Shown: one piece after another, positions 24,982 to 33,778 of the stretch
How the letters are laid out: every line of letters starts with the position of its first letter
How positions within the stretch are numbered: position 1 is the stretch's first letter
Source of the DNA: Candidatus Latescibacterota bacterium
Lineage (GTDB): Bacteria; Krumholzibacteriota; Krumholzibacteriia; JACNKJ01
DNA: 64,000 nucleotides
Direction: 5' to 3'
Assembly: GCA_020633725.1 (NCBI GenBank)
Contig: JACKDC010000003.1
Location: 62,001-126,000, forward strand
The notes under the pieces: model-generated
Database searches by the model: none
The model's input: the letters and a program-made list of their open reading frames with translations, nothing else
What the model was told of the DNA's origin: nothing
Translations under genes and position numbers: made by a program

Positions 24982-26418
24982 CTAGGCGTCGAAGTATAGC
25001 GAAATCTCGTAGGGATGCGGCCGGTTGCGCACCTCGTTGTACTCGTTCTCGATCTTGGTCTCGATCCAGGTGTCGATGAGCTCGCGGCTGAAGACGTCCC
25101 CGGCCAGCAGGAACTCGTGGTCGGCCCTCAGCGCCACCATCGCCTCGCGCAGGCTGGTGGGCAGGCTGCCGATCTTCTCGCGCTCGGCGGCGGGCAGGGA
25201 GAAGACGTTCACGTCGTAGGGCCCGAAGCCCATGGCCGTGGGATCGAGCTTGCGGCGGATGCCGTCGAGGCCCGCGAGCAGCTGCGCCGCCATGGCGAGG
25301 TAGGGGTTGCAGGTCGCGTCGGGCGGGCGGAACTCGATGCGCTTGGTGGCCGCCGTGTCCGCGTACTTGGGGATGCGCACCGACGCGCTGCGGTTCGCGA
25401 GGCCGAAGATCGTCCGCACCGGCGCCTCGAAGCCGGGCACCAGGCGCTTGTAGCTGTTGGTGCTGGGGTTCGTGAAGGCGAGCAGCGCCGGCGCGTGGGC
25501 CAGCAGCCCGCCGATGTAGTGCAGCGCCAGCGCGCTCAGCCCGGCGTAGCCCTTGGGGTCCCAGAACAGGTTGCGCTTGCCCCCCAGAAGCCGCTGGTGG
25601 AAGTGCATGCCGCTGCCCGCCTCGTTGTAGAGCGGCTTGGGCATGAAGGTGACGGTCTTGTGGTGCCGCGCCGCCACCATCTTGATCAGGTACTTCACGC
25701 GCAGCGTGGTGTCCGCCGCCTGGCGGATGGGCTGCTCGAGGATCTCGATCTCGCTCTGGCCCGGGCCGCCCACCTCGTGGTGGTGGTAGCGGACGGGAAC
25801 CCCCGCCTCCTCGATGCGCGCCACCATCTCGGCGCGCAGGTTGTAGAGCTGGTCCAGCGGCGGGATCGCATGGTAGCCGCCCTGCCGGGGGATCTTGTGG
25901 CCCAGGTTGTTGTCGGGGCCGATGCCGCTGTTCCAGTCCGCCTCGGCGCTGTCGATGCGGTAGCTCGCCGTGTTGATGTCGTTCATGTAGGTGACGGCGT
26001 CGAAGATGTAGAACTCGAACTCCGGCGACCAGAGGCTCGCCGTCGCCACCCCCGTGCTCTTCATCAAGGCCTCGGCCTTGCCGAGGATCGCCCGCGGGTC
26101 GCGCGCGAAGGGCGCGCGCGTGTCGGCCTCGGCCGGCTGGGCGATCATGGAGAGCGTGGGGCGGTCCCAGAAGGGATCGCGCGTGGCGGTGTCCGGGTCG
26201 GGCAGGAGCACCATGTCCCCCGCCTCGAGGCGCTTGAAGCCGGGGACGCTGGAGCCGTCGAAGGCGATGCCCGCGCTGAAGAGCTCCGGCCCCACCTGGC
26301 TCAGCGGCACGCTGATGTGGTGCCAGCCCCCGTAGAGGTTCACGAACTTGAGGTCGATGACCTCGATCCCTTCCTTCTTCACCCGCGCGAGGACGCGCTC
26401 CACGGCTGTGGCGGGCAT
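24982..26418 (-). CDS. glnA: Type I glutamine synthetase
   Basis: This 478-residue enzyme condenses glutamate and ammonia with ATP to make glutamine. The beta-grasp start (LKFVNLYGGWHHISVPL) and AGIAFDGSSVPGF lead to the catalytic motifs EFEFYIFD, NEAGSGMHFHQ, NPSTNSYKRLVPGFEAP, NRSASVRIP and the Glu in KRIEFRPPDATCNPYLAMAA. At the adenylylation site, where E. coli reads NLYDLPP with Tyr397, this protein reads NVFSLPA with Phe, so it cannot be adenylylated there and should be controlled another way, as in GSI-alpha enzymes. The ATG is preceded by AGGAGA. It leads a minus-strand group with the HD protein. Confidence 0.96.
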   Translation of the reverse strand: MPATAVERVLARVKKEGIEVIDLKFVNLYGGWHHISVPLSQVGPELFSAGIAFDGSSVPGFKRLEAGDMVLLPDPDTATRDPFWDRPTLSMIAQPAEADTRAPFARDPRAILGKAEALMKSTGVATASLWSPEFEFYIFDAVTYMNDINTASYRIDSAEADWNSGIGPDNNLGHKIPRQGGYHAIPPLDQLYNLRAEMVARIEEAGVPVRYHHHEVGGPGQSEIEILEQPIRQAADTTLRVKYLIKMVAARHHKTVTFMPKPLYNEAGSGMHFHQRLLGGKRNLFWDPKGYAGLSALALHYIGGLLAHAPALLAFTNPSTNSYKRLVPGFEAPVRTIFGLANRSASVRIPKYADTAATKRIEFRPPDATCNPYLAMAAQLLAGLDGIRRKLDPTAMGFGPYDVNVFSLPAAEREKIGSLPTSLREAMVALRADHEFLLAGDVFSRELIDTWIETKIENEYNEVRNRPHPYEISLYFDA

Positions 26419-26498
26419 GGGTCTCCTTGCTCGAAATGCGGCGAGCCTTGGGGTTGGGCAGTCGGGGGATTCTGCCTGAGGGCGTGCGGGGATGCAAG

Positions 26499-26526
26499 CC
26501 CCCGGCCCGCGGCGGCGGACCGGGGG
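26499..26526 (-). terminator. Possible weak terminator of the padR operon
   Basis: CCCCCGG pairs with CCGGGGG across a 14-base loop just downstream of the ExbB-like gene. There is no clear U-run, so this is uncertain. Confidence 0.35.
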
Positions 26527-26536
26527 CGAGGGGAAG

Positions 26537-26923
26537 TCAGTGCGCCGCGCTCGCCGCCAGCAGGCGGCCGTGCCACGCGCGCAGGACGAGCCAGGCTAGC
26601 CCCGCCAGCAGCAGCAGGGTCATGCCGAAAAGCGTCGTCGTGAAGGACTCCGCGAAGCCCGCCGCCAGGAGCGCCGGCGACACCGCCTTCGCCGCGCGGA
26701 TCACCTGCATCGCGTTGTAGATGCCCGTGCACTGACCGAGCACGCCCAGCACCGCGGCCACGGCGCCCCAGAAGAGGATCGTGTTGATGAGCCCCGCCGC
26801 GGACGGCCCGCTCTCGCCGGTGCCGAGCCGCCGCGCGGCACGGATCACCTGCACCAAGACGAGCGCAGTCAGCAGCAGCAGCGGCCACAGGTAGACCCCG
26901 CAGGCCAGCAGGAATTCTCTCAT
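26537..26923 (-). CDS. MotA/TolQ/ExbB proton-channel family protein, short form
   Basis: This is a 128-residue membrane protein with three hydrophobic helices: YLWPLLLLTALVLVQVI, TILFWGAVAAVLGVLGQCTGIYNAM and FGMTLLLLAGLAWLVL. The segment GVLGQCTGIYNAM...AFAESFTTTLFGM pattern is the conserved core of the MotA/TolQ/ExbB family, whose members form the stator channel of ion-driven motors. No ExbD/TolR or MotB partner is encoded nearby, so its role is unclear. Its ATG overlaps the upstream gene's TGA (ATGA) in a three-gene operon headed by padR. Confidence 0.85.
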   Translation of the reverse strand: MREFLLACGVYLWPLLLLTALVLVQVIRAARRLGTGESGPSAAGLINTILFWGAVAAVLGVLGQCTGIYNAMQVIRAAKAVSPALLAAGFAESFTTTLFGMTLLLLAGLAWLVLRAWHGRLLAASAAH

Positions 26924-27711
26924 GGGTGTCTCCCTTCGTCGGTGTTCTCGTCCTCCGCCAGGATCCCCTGGAGCAGGAGGGCTTCGTGCATCTCCGCGGC
27001 GCGCACGCGCCGCTCGAGGATGAACCAGGCCAGACCCGCCAGCAGCGCGCAGACCTGCGCGACGATGGCGAGGGCCACGCCGGCCTGGAAGGCGTCGGCC
27101 ATGCGGGGGCCCACCTGGCTCGGCTCGACGCGCCCGGCCCAGGCGCCGCGGCCCAGTTCGAGCCAGGCCCCCAGGCCGCCCAGGGCGAGCTGGGCGACGG
27201 CCAGGGCGGGCAGCGCGTTCAGTTCGCGCCGGAGCAGCCGAAGCTCGCGGGTGCCGCGCGTGAGGATCCGCCAGCCGTGGCGCAGGGCGAGCGCGAACGC
27301 GACGAGGGCGAGCGCCAGCACCGGCCAGAGGAAGGGGCCCCTCAGCGCGAAGAAGTCGCGCGTCAGCAGGAGTTGCCCGGCGGCCAGCGCGGCGAAGGCC
27401 AGCAGGCCCAGCAGCAGGCCGCGCTCCCAGAGGCTGCGCGTCTGGGCGGAGAGGCCGTCGAGGAGGCGGCGCAGCGGCCCGCCGTGGAGGGCCGCGAGGT
27501 CGGCGAGGGCGTCGTCCGAGAGCGCGTACTCGGTGCGGAGGCGGCGGAGCGCGGCCGCGTCGTCCAGGCCCTCGGCCAGGTAGTGGGCGTGGAGGTCCTC
27601 CAGGTCGCCGGCGATCTCCAGGAGCACACGGCTGCGCGCGGGCTGAGGCAGGTTGAGGCGGTCGGAGGCGTGGCGGAGGACGTCGCGGTAGCGGTGCAGA
27701 GTGGCGCTCAT
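26920..27711 (-). CDS. PadR-associated membrane protein with HAAS/DUF1700-like N-terminus
   Basis: This is a 263-residue protein. The N-terminal 75 residues are a helical soluble domain (VLLEIAGDLEDLHAHYLAEGLDDAAALRRL) like the HAAS/DUF1700 domains that usually sit next to PadR regulators. Four to five membrane helices follow: WERGLLLGLLAFAALAAGQLLL, GPFLWPVLALALVAFALAL, LAVAQLALGGLGAWL and AGVALAIVAQVCALLAGLAWFIL. It overlaps both neighbours by ATGA junctions. By analogy with padR-DUF1700 pairs it may be an anti-regulatory or signalling membrane partner; this is inference. Confidence 0.8.
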   Translation of the reverse strand: MSATLHRYRDVLRHASDRLNLPQPARSRVLLEIAGDLEDLHAHYLAEGLDDAAALRRLRTEYALSDDALADLAALHGGPLRRLLDGLSAQTRSLWERGLLLGLLAFAALAAGQLLLTRDFFALRGPFLWPVLALALVAFALALRHGWRILTRGTRELRLLRRELNALPALAVAQLALGGLGAWLELGRGAWAGRVEPSQVGPRMADAFQAGVALAIVAQVCALLAGLAWFILERRVRAAEMHEALLLQGILAEDENTDEGRHP

Positions 27712-28052
27712 GACGCCCCCTCCAGGACGGCGAAGAGGTGTTCGGTGAAGCGGTGCCAGGCGGCGCGCTGGTCGTCCACGTGTCGGCGGCCCTTGCGGGT
27801 GAGTGTGTAGAGCTTGCGCTTGCCGCGAGGGCCCTCCTCGGACCAGCTGCCGCGCAGGAGGCCGTCGTGCTCGAGCTGGTGGAGAATCGGGTAGAGCGTG
27901 CCGTGCCGGAAGCGGAAGTAGCCCGCCCCCCGCCGCTCGATCTCCAGGGCGATCTCGTAGCCGTGGCGGGGGCCGTCCACGAGCGTGGCGAGGATCAGCG
28001 CCTCGTTGCAGCTGCGGCTCAGGGTCTGGGTCTCGAGGGCCTGGCGGGCCAT
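27708..28052 (-). CDS. PadR-family transcriptional regulator
   Basis: This 114-residue winged-helix repressor starts CNEALILATLVDGPRHGYEIALEIERR and has the signature FRHGTLYPILHQLEHDGLLRGSW and the wing GKRKLYTLTRKGRR. It is first in an operon with the HAAS-like membrane protein and the ExbB-like protein. The AT-rich palindrome just upstream is its probable autoregulatory operator. The inducing signal is unknown. Confidence 0.93.
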   Translation of the reverse strand: MARQALETQTLSRSCNEALILATLVDGPRHGYEIALEIERRGAGYFRFRHGTLYPILHQLEHDGLLRGSWSEEGPRGKRKLYTLTRKGRRHVDDQRAAWHRFTEHLFAVLEGAS

Positions 28053-28075
28053 GGCGTCTCACTTTGTCTAGAGGC

Positions 28076-28100
28076 TCGATATATCGACTGTCGATATATA
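28076..28100 (-). promoter_or_regulatory. Probable PadR operator, double palindrome
   Basis: TCGATATATCGA (28076-28087) is a perfect 12-base palindrome; after CTG comes a second near-copy TCGATATATA (28091-28100). It lies 24 bases before the padR start, where the promoter should be, in otherwise GC-rich DNA. Confidence 0.65.
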
Positions 28101-28158
28101 GGCGGGGCGTCCGGCGAGGGCAAGGGGAATCGCCGGGAACCGGGGCCGGGACCTGTCA

Positions 28159-28187
28159 TTGAAGGCCGGACGCCGCTGCCGTATATT
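28159..28187 (+). promoter_or_regulatory. Promoter of the fumarase operon
   Basis: TTGAAG (28159-28164), 17 bases, TATATT (28182-28187). The ATG of the fumarase alpha gene is 42 bases downstream, with GAGG as ribosome binding site. Confidence 0.65.
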
Positions 28188-28228
28188 GGCGCCGTGGTCC
28201 GCGGCGCGGACCGGGAAGCGAGGCCAGC

Positions 28229-29107
28229 ATGAAGACGATTCCCGACCTGGAGGCACAGGTCCTGGAGCTGATCCGCCGGGCGAGCACGAAGCTGCCGGTG
28301 GACGTCACCGCCGCCCTGGGCGCCGGCCGCGCCCGCGAGAAGGCCGGCTCGGCCGCCGCGGCCACCCTGGACACGATCCTGGAGAACGTCGATCTGGCCG
28401 CGCAGGCCTCGACGCCCATCTGCCAGGACACGGGCACGCCGGTGTTCTTCGTCAAGCACCCCTGGGACTTCCCCCAGCGGCCCATGATCGAGGCGGTGAA
28501 GGCCGCCGTGAAGACGGCCACCGAGAAGAACTACCTCCGCCCCAACGCCGTGGACCCCGTGACCGGGGCCAACAGCGGCAACAACACGGGCACGCACTTC
28601 CCCAGCTTCTACTTCGAGCAGTGGGACGCGCCGGGCGTCCGCTTCGATCTGCTGCTCAAGGGCGGCGGCAGCGAGAACCAGAGCGCGCAGTACAGCCTGC
28701 CCCACGCGGGGCTGAAGGCCGGGCGCGACATGGAGGGCGTGAAGCGCGTCATCCTGGACGCGGTGGTGAACGCCCAGGGCCAGGGCTGCGGGCCGGCGAT
28801 CCTCGGCGTCTGCATCGGCGGCGACCGCGCCAGCGGCTACGCCATGGCCAAGGCGCAGCTGCTGCGTCCGCTGGAGGACGCCAGCGACGACCCCACCCTC
28901 GCCGCCATGGAGGCCGAGATCACCGAGAAGGCCAACGGCCTCGGCGTGGGCCCCATGGGCTTCGGCGGCGAGACCACGGTGCTGGCCACCAAGATCACCA
29001 AGGCGCACCGCGTGCCGGCGAGTTACTACGTGTCCGTGAACTACATGTGCTGGGCCTCGCGGCAGGCCGGCATGACCTACGAGAACGGGGAGATGCGCCA
29101 TGATTGA
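28229..29107 (+). CDS. Fumarate hydratase class I, alpha subunit
   Basis: This 292-residue subunit carries the [4Fe-4S] cluster of the two-subunit class I fumarase, which hydrates fumarate to malate in the TCA cycle. The three ligand Cys are visible: Cys65 in TPICQDTGTP, Cys187 in GQGCGPAI and Cys195 in LGVCIGGD. ANSGNNTGTHFP and GLGVGPMGFGGETTVL are further family motifs. The same fold exists in L(+)-tartrate dehydratase alpha subunits; the metabolic context does not separate the two, but fumarase is the more common role. It overlaps the beta subunit by 8 bases. Confidence 0.92.
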   Translation: MKTIPDLEAQVLELIRRASTKLPVDVTAALGAGRAREKAGSAAAATLDTILENVDLAAQASTPICQDTGTPVFFVKHPWDFPQRPMIEAVKAAVKTATEKNYLRPNAVDPVTGANSGNNTGTHFPSFYFEQWDAPGVRFDLLLKGGGSENQSAQYSLPHAGLKAGRDMEGVKRVILDAVVNAQGQGCGPAILGVCIGGDRASGYAMAKAQLLRPLEDASDDPTLAAMEAEITEKANGLGVGPMGFGGETTVLATKITKAHRVPASYYVSVNYMCWASRQAGMTYENGEMRHD

Positions 29108-29720
29108 CCTGGCCACACCCATCGACGAGGCGGCCATCCGCGCCCTCAAGGTCGGCGACGTGGTGTCGATTTCGGGCACCGTGGTCACGGCGCGCGACGC
29201 CGCCCACAAGTACATGGTCGAGACCTGGATCGAGGCCGAGCCCTTCCCCGAGAGCGAGGACGGCAAGCTGCGCCAGACCCTCGGGAAGGTGCTGAAGGGC
29301 GGCGTGATCTACCACTGCGGCCCCGTGGTGCACCAGGACGAGGACGGCAAGTGGCACTTCGTGGCCGCCGGCCCCACCACCTCGAGCCGCGAGGAGCCCT
29401 ACGCGCACAAGGTCATCAAAGCCCTGGGCGTGCGCGCGGTGATCGGCAAGGGCGGCATGGGCCCGAAGACGCTCGAGGCCTGCCGCGAGCACGGGGCCGT
29501 CTACCTGCACGCCGTGGGCGGGGCCGCGAGTCTGATCGCCCAGCGGGTGCAGGAGGTGGAGGACGTCTACAAGACCGAGTTCGGCCTGCCCGAGGCGTTC
29601 TGGCGGATCCGCGTGGAGGACTTCCAGTGCGTGGTGACCATGGACAGCCACGGCGAGAGCCTGCATGCGCAGGTGCTGGCCGACAGCCGCGCGCGCTTCA
29701 ACGAGATCTACGGGCTGTAG
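29100..29720 (+). CDS. Fumarate hydratase class I, beta subunit
   Basis: This 206-residue subunit completes the heteromeric class I fumarase. It starts with DLATPIDEAAIRALKVGDVVSISGTVVTARDAAHKYM and contains VIYHCGPVV, AGPTTSSREEPY, IGKGGMGPKTLEACREHGAVYLHAVGGAAS and VTMDSHGESL, all characteristic of the FumA C-terminal/TtdB family. The GKGGMG loop contributes to substrate binding. It begins inside the last codons of the alpha subunit and ends one base before the cystathionine beta-synthase-like gene. Confidence 0.93.
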   Translation: MIDLATPIDEAAIRALKVGDVVSISGTVVTARDAAHKYMVETWIEAEPFPESEDGKLRQTLGKVLKGGVIYHCGPVVHQDEDGKWHFVAAGPTTSSREEPYAHKVIKALGVRAVIGKGGMGPKTLEACREHGAVYLHAVGGAASLIAQRVQEVEDVYKTEFGLPEAFWRIRVEDFQCVVTMDSHGESLHAQVLADSRARFNEIYGL

Positions 29721-29721
29721 G

Positions 29722-30681
29722 ATGATCGTCGACAACATCCTGCAGGCCGTGGGCAACACCCCCGTGGTTCGCCTGAATCGCGTGGGCGACACGCTGCCCG
29801 CCGGCACCACGCTCTACGGCAAGTGCGAGTTCCTCAACCCGGGCGGCTCGCTCAAGGACCGCATCGCCGTGCGCATGGTCGAGCGCCTGGAGCGCGAGGG
29901 CGTGCTCAAGCCGGGCGCGACCATCGTGGAACCCACCAGCGGCAACACGGGCATCGGCCTGGCCATGACCGCGGCGGTGAAGGGCTACCAGATGGTCGTC
30001 ACCATCGCCCAGAAGATCAGCGAGGAAAAGGAGATCATCCTCGAGGCGCTGGGCGCGGAGGTGCACCGCTCCGACGACGACTCCGCCCCCCACACCGACC
30101 CCCGCAGCCAGTACGGCAAGGCCGCCTGGCTGGTGGAGCAGCGCCCTGGCGCGGTGATGCCCAACCAGTACAAGAACCCCGAGAACGCCGCCACGCACTA
30201 TGCCAGCACGGCGGCCGAGATCTGGGACGACTTCGGCGAGCGCCTCGACGCCATGGTGGTGGGCGTGGGGACGGGCGGGAGCATCATGGGCATGGCCCGC
30301 TACCTGCGCGAGCGGAACCCCAAGATCCTGATCGTGGGCGTCGAGCCTGTGGGCTCCCTGCTCGGCGGCGGCAGCCAGACCAGCCCCTACCACGTCGAGG
30401 GCATCGGCTACGACTGGATCCCCGACATCTTCGACGCCAAGGTGGCCGACCGCTTCCTCTCCGTGCACGACCGCGACAGCTTCCGCATGGCGCGGCGGCT
30501 CATCCGCGAGGAGGGCCTGCTGGTGGGCGGCAGTTCGGGCACGGTGGTGCACGCCATGGTGGAGGTGGCGCGCACGCTGCCGCCGGGGTCTACGGTCTGC
30601 GGCATCCTGGCCGACGGCATCCGCAACTACCTGCGCAAGTTCCCCGACGACGCCTGGCTGGCGCGGAGGGACCTGCTCTAG
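29722..30681 (+). CDS. Cystathionine beta-synthase / cysteine synthase-like PLP enzyme
   Basis: This is a 319-residue fold-type II PLP enzyme. AVGNTPVVRLNRV opens it; the Schiff-base Lys is in NPGGSLKDRIAVRMV; the substrate loop is EPTSGNTGIGLAMTA; the phosphate-binding loop is GVGTGGSIMG. The motifs VEGIGYDWIPDIFD and SFRMARRLIREEGLLVGGSSGT are closer to cystathionine beta-synthases than to CysK. It lacks the CBS regulatory domains and N-terminal haem domain of animal enzymes. It either condenses serine with homocysteine or makes cysteine. It is co-transcribed with fumarase. Its stop codon shares CTAG with the stop of the convergent threonine aldolase gene. Confidence 0.88.
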   Translation: MIVDNILQAVGNTPVVRLNRVGDTLPAGTTLYGKCEFLNPGGSLKDRIAVRMVERLEREGVLKPGATIVEPTSGNTGIGLAMTAAVKGYQMVVTIAQKISEEKEIILEALGAEVHRSDDDSAPHTDPRSQYGKAAWLVEQRPGAVMPNQYKNPENAATHYASTAAEIWDDFGERLDAMVVGVGTGGSIMGMARYLRERNPKILIVGVEPVGSLLGGGSQTSPYHVEGIGYDWIPDIFDAKVADRFLSVHDRDSFRMARRLIREEGLLVGGSSGTVVHAMVEVARTLPPGSTVCGILADGIRNYLRKFPDDAWLARRDLL

Positions 30682-31718
30682 TCCTCCGCCACCGCCTCGG
30701 CGAGCAGCGCGAGGGCGCGGTCCATGTCGGCCATGCTCAGGCCGAAGTGCGTCACCATGCGCAGACGGCGACCCTTCTCGCCGAGGAAGAACAGGCCGCG
30801 CTGCTTGCAGCGGCGCACCAGCTCCTCGGCCGTGAGACCCTTCCGCGTGATGTCGAAGTAGACGATGTTCGTCCGCACCCGCGCCGGCTCGGTGCTGAGT
30901 CCTTCGATGGCGACGATCCCCTCGGCCAGCCGCTTCGCCATGGCGTGGTCGTCGGCGAGGCGCTCGACGCGGTGGTCCAGCGCGTAGAGCCCCGCCGCCG
31001 CCAGGACGCCCGCCTGCCGCATGCCGCCGCCGAGCTGCTTGCGCAGCCGGTGCGCCCGCTTGATGAACTCCTTGCAGCCGCAGATCAGCGAACCCACGGG
31101 CGCGCCGAGCCCCTTGGACAGGCAGAACGACAGCGAGTCGGCCGTGGCCGCGAGGTCACGCACCTTCACGCCCTCGGCCTCGGCCGCGTTGAAGATGCGC
31201 GCGCCGTCCAGGTGCAGCTTCAGGCCGCGCTTCTCGCAGAGCGCGCCCACGGCGTCCAGGTAGCCCAGGCCGATGGGGCTGCCCCAGCAGCGGTTGTGCG
31301 TGTTCTCCAGGCAGAGCAGGCGCGTGCGGGGAAAGTGGCTGTCGTCGGGACGGATCGCCGCCTCGATGCGCTCCAGGTCCAGCGTGCCGTCCGGGTGGTT
31401 GGGCAGCGTGTGCGGGTGCAGCCCGCCCACCGCCGCGCTCGAGCCCGCCTCGTAGACGAAGATGTGCGCGCTGTCGCCCACGATGAACTCGTCCCCCCGC
31501 TGGCAGTGCGTCAGCAGGCTGATCAAGTTTGCCTGCGACCCGCTCGGCACGAAGAGCGCCGCCTCCTTGCCCGTGAGCTGCGCGGCGCGGTCCTGCAGCG
31601 CGTTGACGGTGGGGTCCTCGCCGAAGACGTCGTCGCCCAGGGGCGCGTGGGCCATGGCCTCGCGCATGGGCTCGTCGGGCAGGGTGAAGGTGTCGCTGCG
31701 CAGCTCGATCGTGTTCAT
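30678..31718 (-). CDS. Low-specificity L-threonine aldolase
   Basis: This 346-residue fold-type I PLP enzyme cleaves threonine or allo-threonine to glycine and acetaldehyde. It starts ELRSDTFTLPDEPMREAMAHAPLGDDVFGEDPTVN, the family hallmark, then has FVPSGSQANL, the His of GDSAHIFVYEAG, LHLDGARIFNAA with the PLP Asp, and the Schiff-base Lys in SFCLSKGLGAPVGS. The ATG at 31718 is chosen because the hallmark begins at residue 4. The gap 31719-31852 to the divergent peptidase gene holds both promoters; I see only a weak TAGACT (31815-31820) on the plus strand. Confidence 0.94.
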   Translation of the reverse strand: MNTIELRSDTFTLPDEPMREAMAHAPLGDDVFGEDPTVNALQDRAAQLTGKEAALFVPSGSQANLISLLTHCQRGDEFIVGDSAHIFVYEAGSSAAVGGLHPHTLPNHPDGTLDLERIEAAIRPDDSHFPRTRLLCLENTHNRCWGSPIGLGYLDAVGALCEKRGLKLHLDGARIFNAAEAEGVKVRDLAATADSLSFCLSKGLGAPVGSLICGCKEFIKRAHRLRKQLGGGMRQAGVLAAAGLYALDHRVERLADDHAMAKRLAEGIVAIEGLSTEPARVRTNIVYFDITRKGLTAEELVRRCKQRGLFFLGEKGRRLRMVTHFGLSMADMDRALALLAEAVAED

Positions 31719-31852
31719 CGGGGTGGAACCTCCCAGGCTTCCGGCGGTTGACGGGCGAGTGTAGCGAGCCGCGGCGGCGGAGGAAAGCCCCTGGCTCCGG
31801 CGATGCCGCTCCGCTAGACTGGGGCGGAACCGACCCCAGCCCTGGAGCATCC

Positions 31853-33634
31853 ATGACCCTGGCCACCGCCTTCGCCCTAGCCGCCGCCCTCTGGACCGGC
31901 GGCGACACGCCCCCCGACAGCCTGCAGGTCATCCGCACCCTTCCGGCCGCGGACAAAGCGGCGTTGACCACCGACACGGCCATGGTCGCGGCCGCCCACC
32001 CCCTGGCCAGCGAGGCCGGCCGCCGCGCCCTGGCCGCCGGCGGCAACTTCGCCGACGCGGCCGTGGCCGTGCAGGCCATGCTCGCCGTGGTGGAGCCCGA
32101 GAGCAGCGGCCCCGGCGGCGGCTGCTTCCTGCTCTTCCACGACATGGCCACCGACAGCCTCTACGCCATCGACGGCCGCGAGGAGGCCCCCGCCTGGTTC
32201 CGCGCGAGCATGTTCGTCAACGAGCATGGCCAGCCCGTGGACGACATCATGACCGGCGGCATGCCGGTGGGCGTCCCCGGCACGCTGGCGGCGATGGCGC
32301 TCCTGCACCAGGACTTCGGCCGGCTGCCCTTCGCGGAACTCATGGAAGCGGCCATCGCCGTGGCCGACACGGGCTTTCCCGTGCCGCCGGACATGGCCCG
32401 GGGCATCGTCAGCGAGGCCGACCGCCTCGCCCGCTTCGACGCCAGCGTGGACCTCTACTTCCACCCCGACGGCACGCCCTATCGCGAGGGTGAGACCTTC
32501 CGCAACCCCGACCTCGCCAAGACGCTGCGCCTCTGGGCCGACGACCCCGCCGCCCAGTTCTTCTACCGCGGCGAGCTGGGCCTCGCCATGTCCGGCGTCG
32601 TCGGGAGCAACAGCTTCCGCAAGGGCCGGCTCCGCATCAGCGACCTCGCCAACTACAAGGCGCTCTATCGCGAGCCCATCCTCGGCAGCTTCCGCGGCCA
32701 CACGCTCGCGGTGATGCCCCCGCCCACCAGCGGCGGCATTGCCCTGCTCGAGATGCTCGGGCTCTACGCCACACAGCCGAAGCTTGGCGGCGACCCGCAC
32801 GACGCCGCCACGCTGATCCCCCACCTGGACCGCCTCGCCCGCGCCTCGCGCACCGCCTACGCCGATCGCGACAGGTGGCTCGGCGACCCGGACTGGAGCC
32901 CCGAGATCCCCATGCGCGCGCTCTGCAGCCCCGAGTGGGTGGCCTCTCGCGCGCCCGCGGCCTTCGCGCCCGACGCGGATCTCACCCTGGCCGCAGACCC
33001 CGGCGACCTGGCGCGGCACACGACGCACTTCTCGATCGTCGACGCAGACGGCAGCATGCTCGCCTGCACCAGCACCATCGAGACGATCTTCGGCTGCGCC
33101 CAGGTGGTGCCAGGCTACGGCTTCCCGCTCAACAACGAGCTGACCGACTTCAACTGGATCGCCGCCGAGGACGACCCCGCCCCCAACGATCCCCAGACCG
33201 GCCGCACGACCCGCGCCAGCAGCCTCAACTACCCGCAGAGCCAGGGCGGCAAGCGTCCGCGCAGCAGCATGTGCCCGGTGATCGTCTACGGCGCGGACGG
33301 CCGCCCGGCCATGGCGCTGGGCTCGCCCGGCGGCTCGCGGATCATCGGCACCGTCGCCGACGTGCTGCTCGGCGTACTCGAGTTCGACCTCGACCTGCAG
33401 GACGCGGTGGACTTCCCCCGCCTGCACTGCCGCAACCAGCCGGTGGAGCTGGAGACCTTCGGCTGGAATCGCGACGTCGTCGCCGACTCGCTCGCCGCGC
33501 GCGGCTGGACCGTGGCGCCGCTCGCCTACTGGCCGCTGCTGCAGGGCGACGTCAACGCCGTGCGCGTGCTGAAGGACGGCAGGCGACAGGGCGTCAGCGA
33601 TCCGCGACACGACGGCGGCCCGGCGGGGTACTGA
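31853..33634 (+). CDS. ggt: Gamma-glutamyltranspeptidase
   Basis: This 593-residue Ntn-hydrolase hydrolyses glutathione and other gamma-glutamyl compounds in the periplasm. The large subunit has AAHPLASEAGRRALAAGGNFADAAVA, GPGGGCFLLFHD and GVPGTLAAMALLHQDFG. Autocleavage should occur before the nucleophile Thr in RHTTHFSIVDADGS. The small subunit has RPRSSMCPVIVYG and the oxyanion loop LGSPGGSRII. The N-terminus (MTLATAFALAAALWTGGD) is a weak signal peptide. The usual TLN after the nucleophile strand is replaced by STIETIFG, so the acceptor preference may differ. Confidence 0.92.
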   Translation: MTLATAFALAAALWTGGDTPPDSLQVIRTLPAADKAALTTDTAMVAAAHPLASEAGRRALAAGGNFADAAVAVQAMLAVVEPESSGPGGGCFLLFHDMATDSLYAIDGREEAPAWFRASMFVNEHGQPVDDIMTGGMPVGVPGTLAAMALLHQDFGRLPFAELMEAAIAVADTGFPVPPDMARGIVSEADRLARFDASVDLYFHPDGTPYREGETFRNPDLAKTLRLWADDPAAQFFYRGELGLAMSGVVGSNSFRKGRLRISDLANYKALYREPILGSFRGHTLAVMPPPTSGGIALLEMLGLYATQPKLGGDPHDAATLIPHLDRLARASRTAYADRDRWLGDPDWSPEIPMRALCSPEWVASRAPAAFAPDADLTLAADPGDLARHTTHFSIVDADGSMLACTSTIETIFGCAQVVPGYGFPLNNELTDFNWIAAEDDPAPNDPQTGRTTRASSLNYPQSQGGKRPRSSMCPVIVYGADGRPAMALGSPGGSRIIGTVADVLLGVLEFDLDLQDAVDFPRLHCRNQPVELETFGWNRDVVADSLAARGWTVAPLAYWPLLQGDVNAVRVLKDGRRQGVSDPRHDGGPAGY

Positions 33635-33778
33635 TCGGCGACATCGCCCTGTCGCCGACCGTTTACATAATGTTTTCTCCTTGAGTCCGCGCGACCGGCG
33701 TGTCAGTACGGAGGTGATGCCACACTCCCATGCTGCCGGATCGCTCGTGCGTCTCGTCTGAACTCAAGGAGGAAGATC

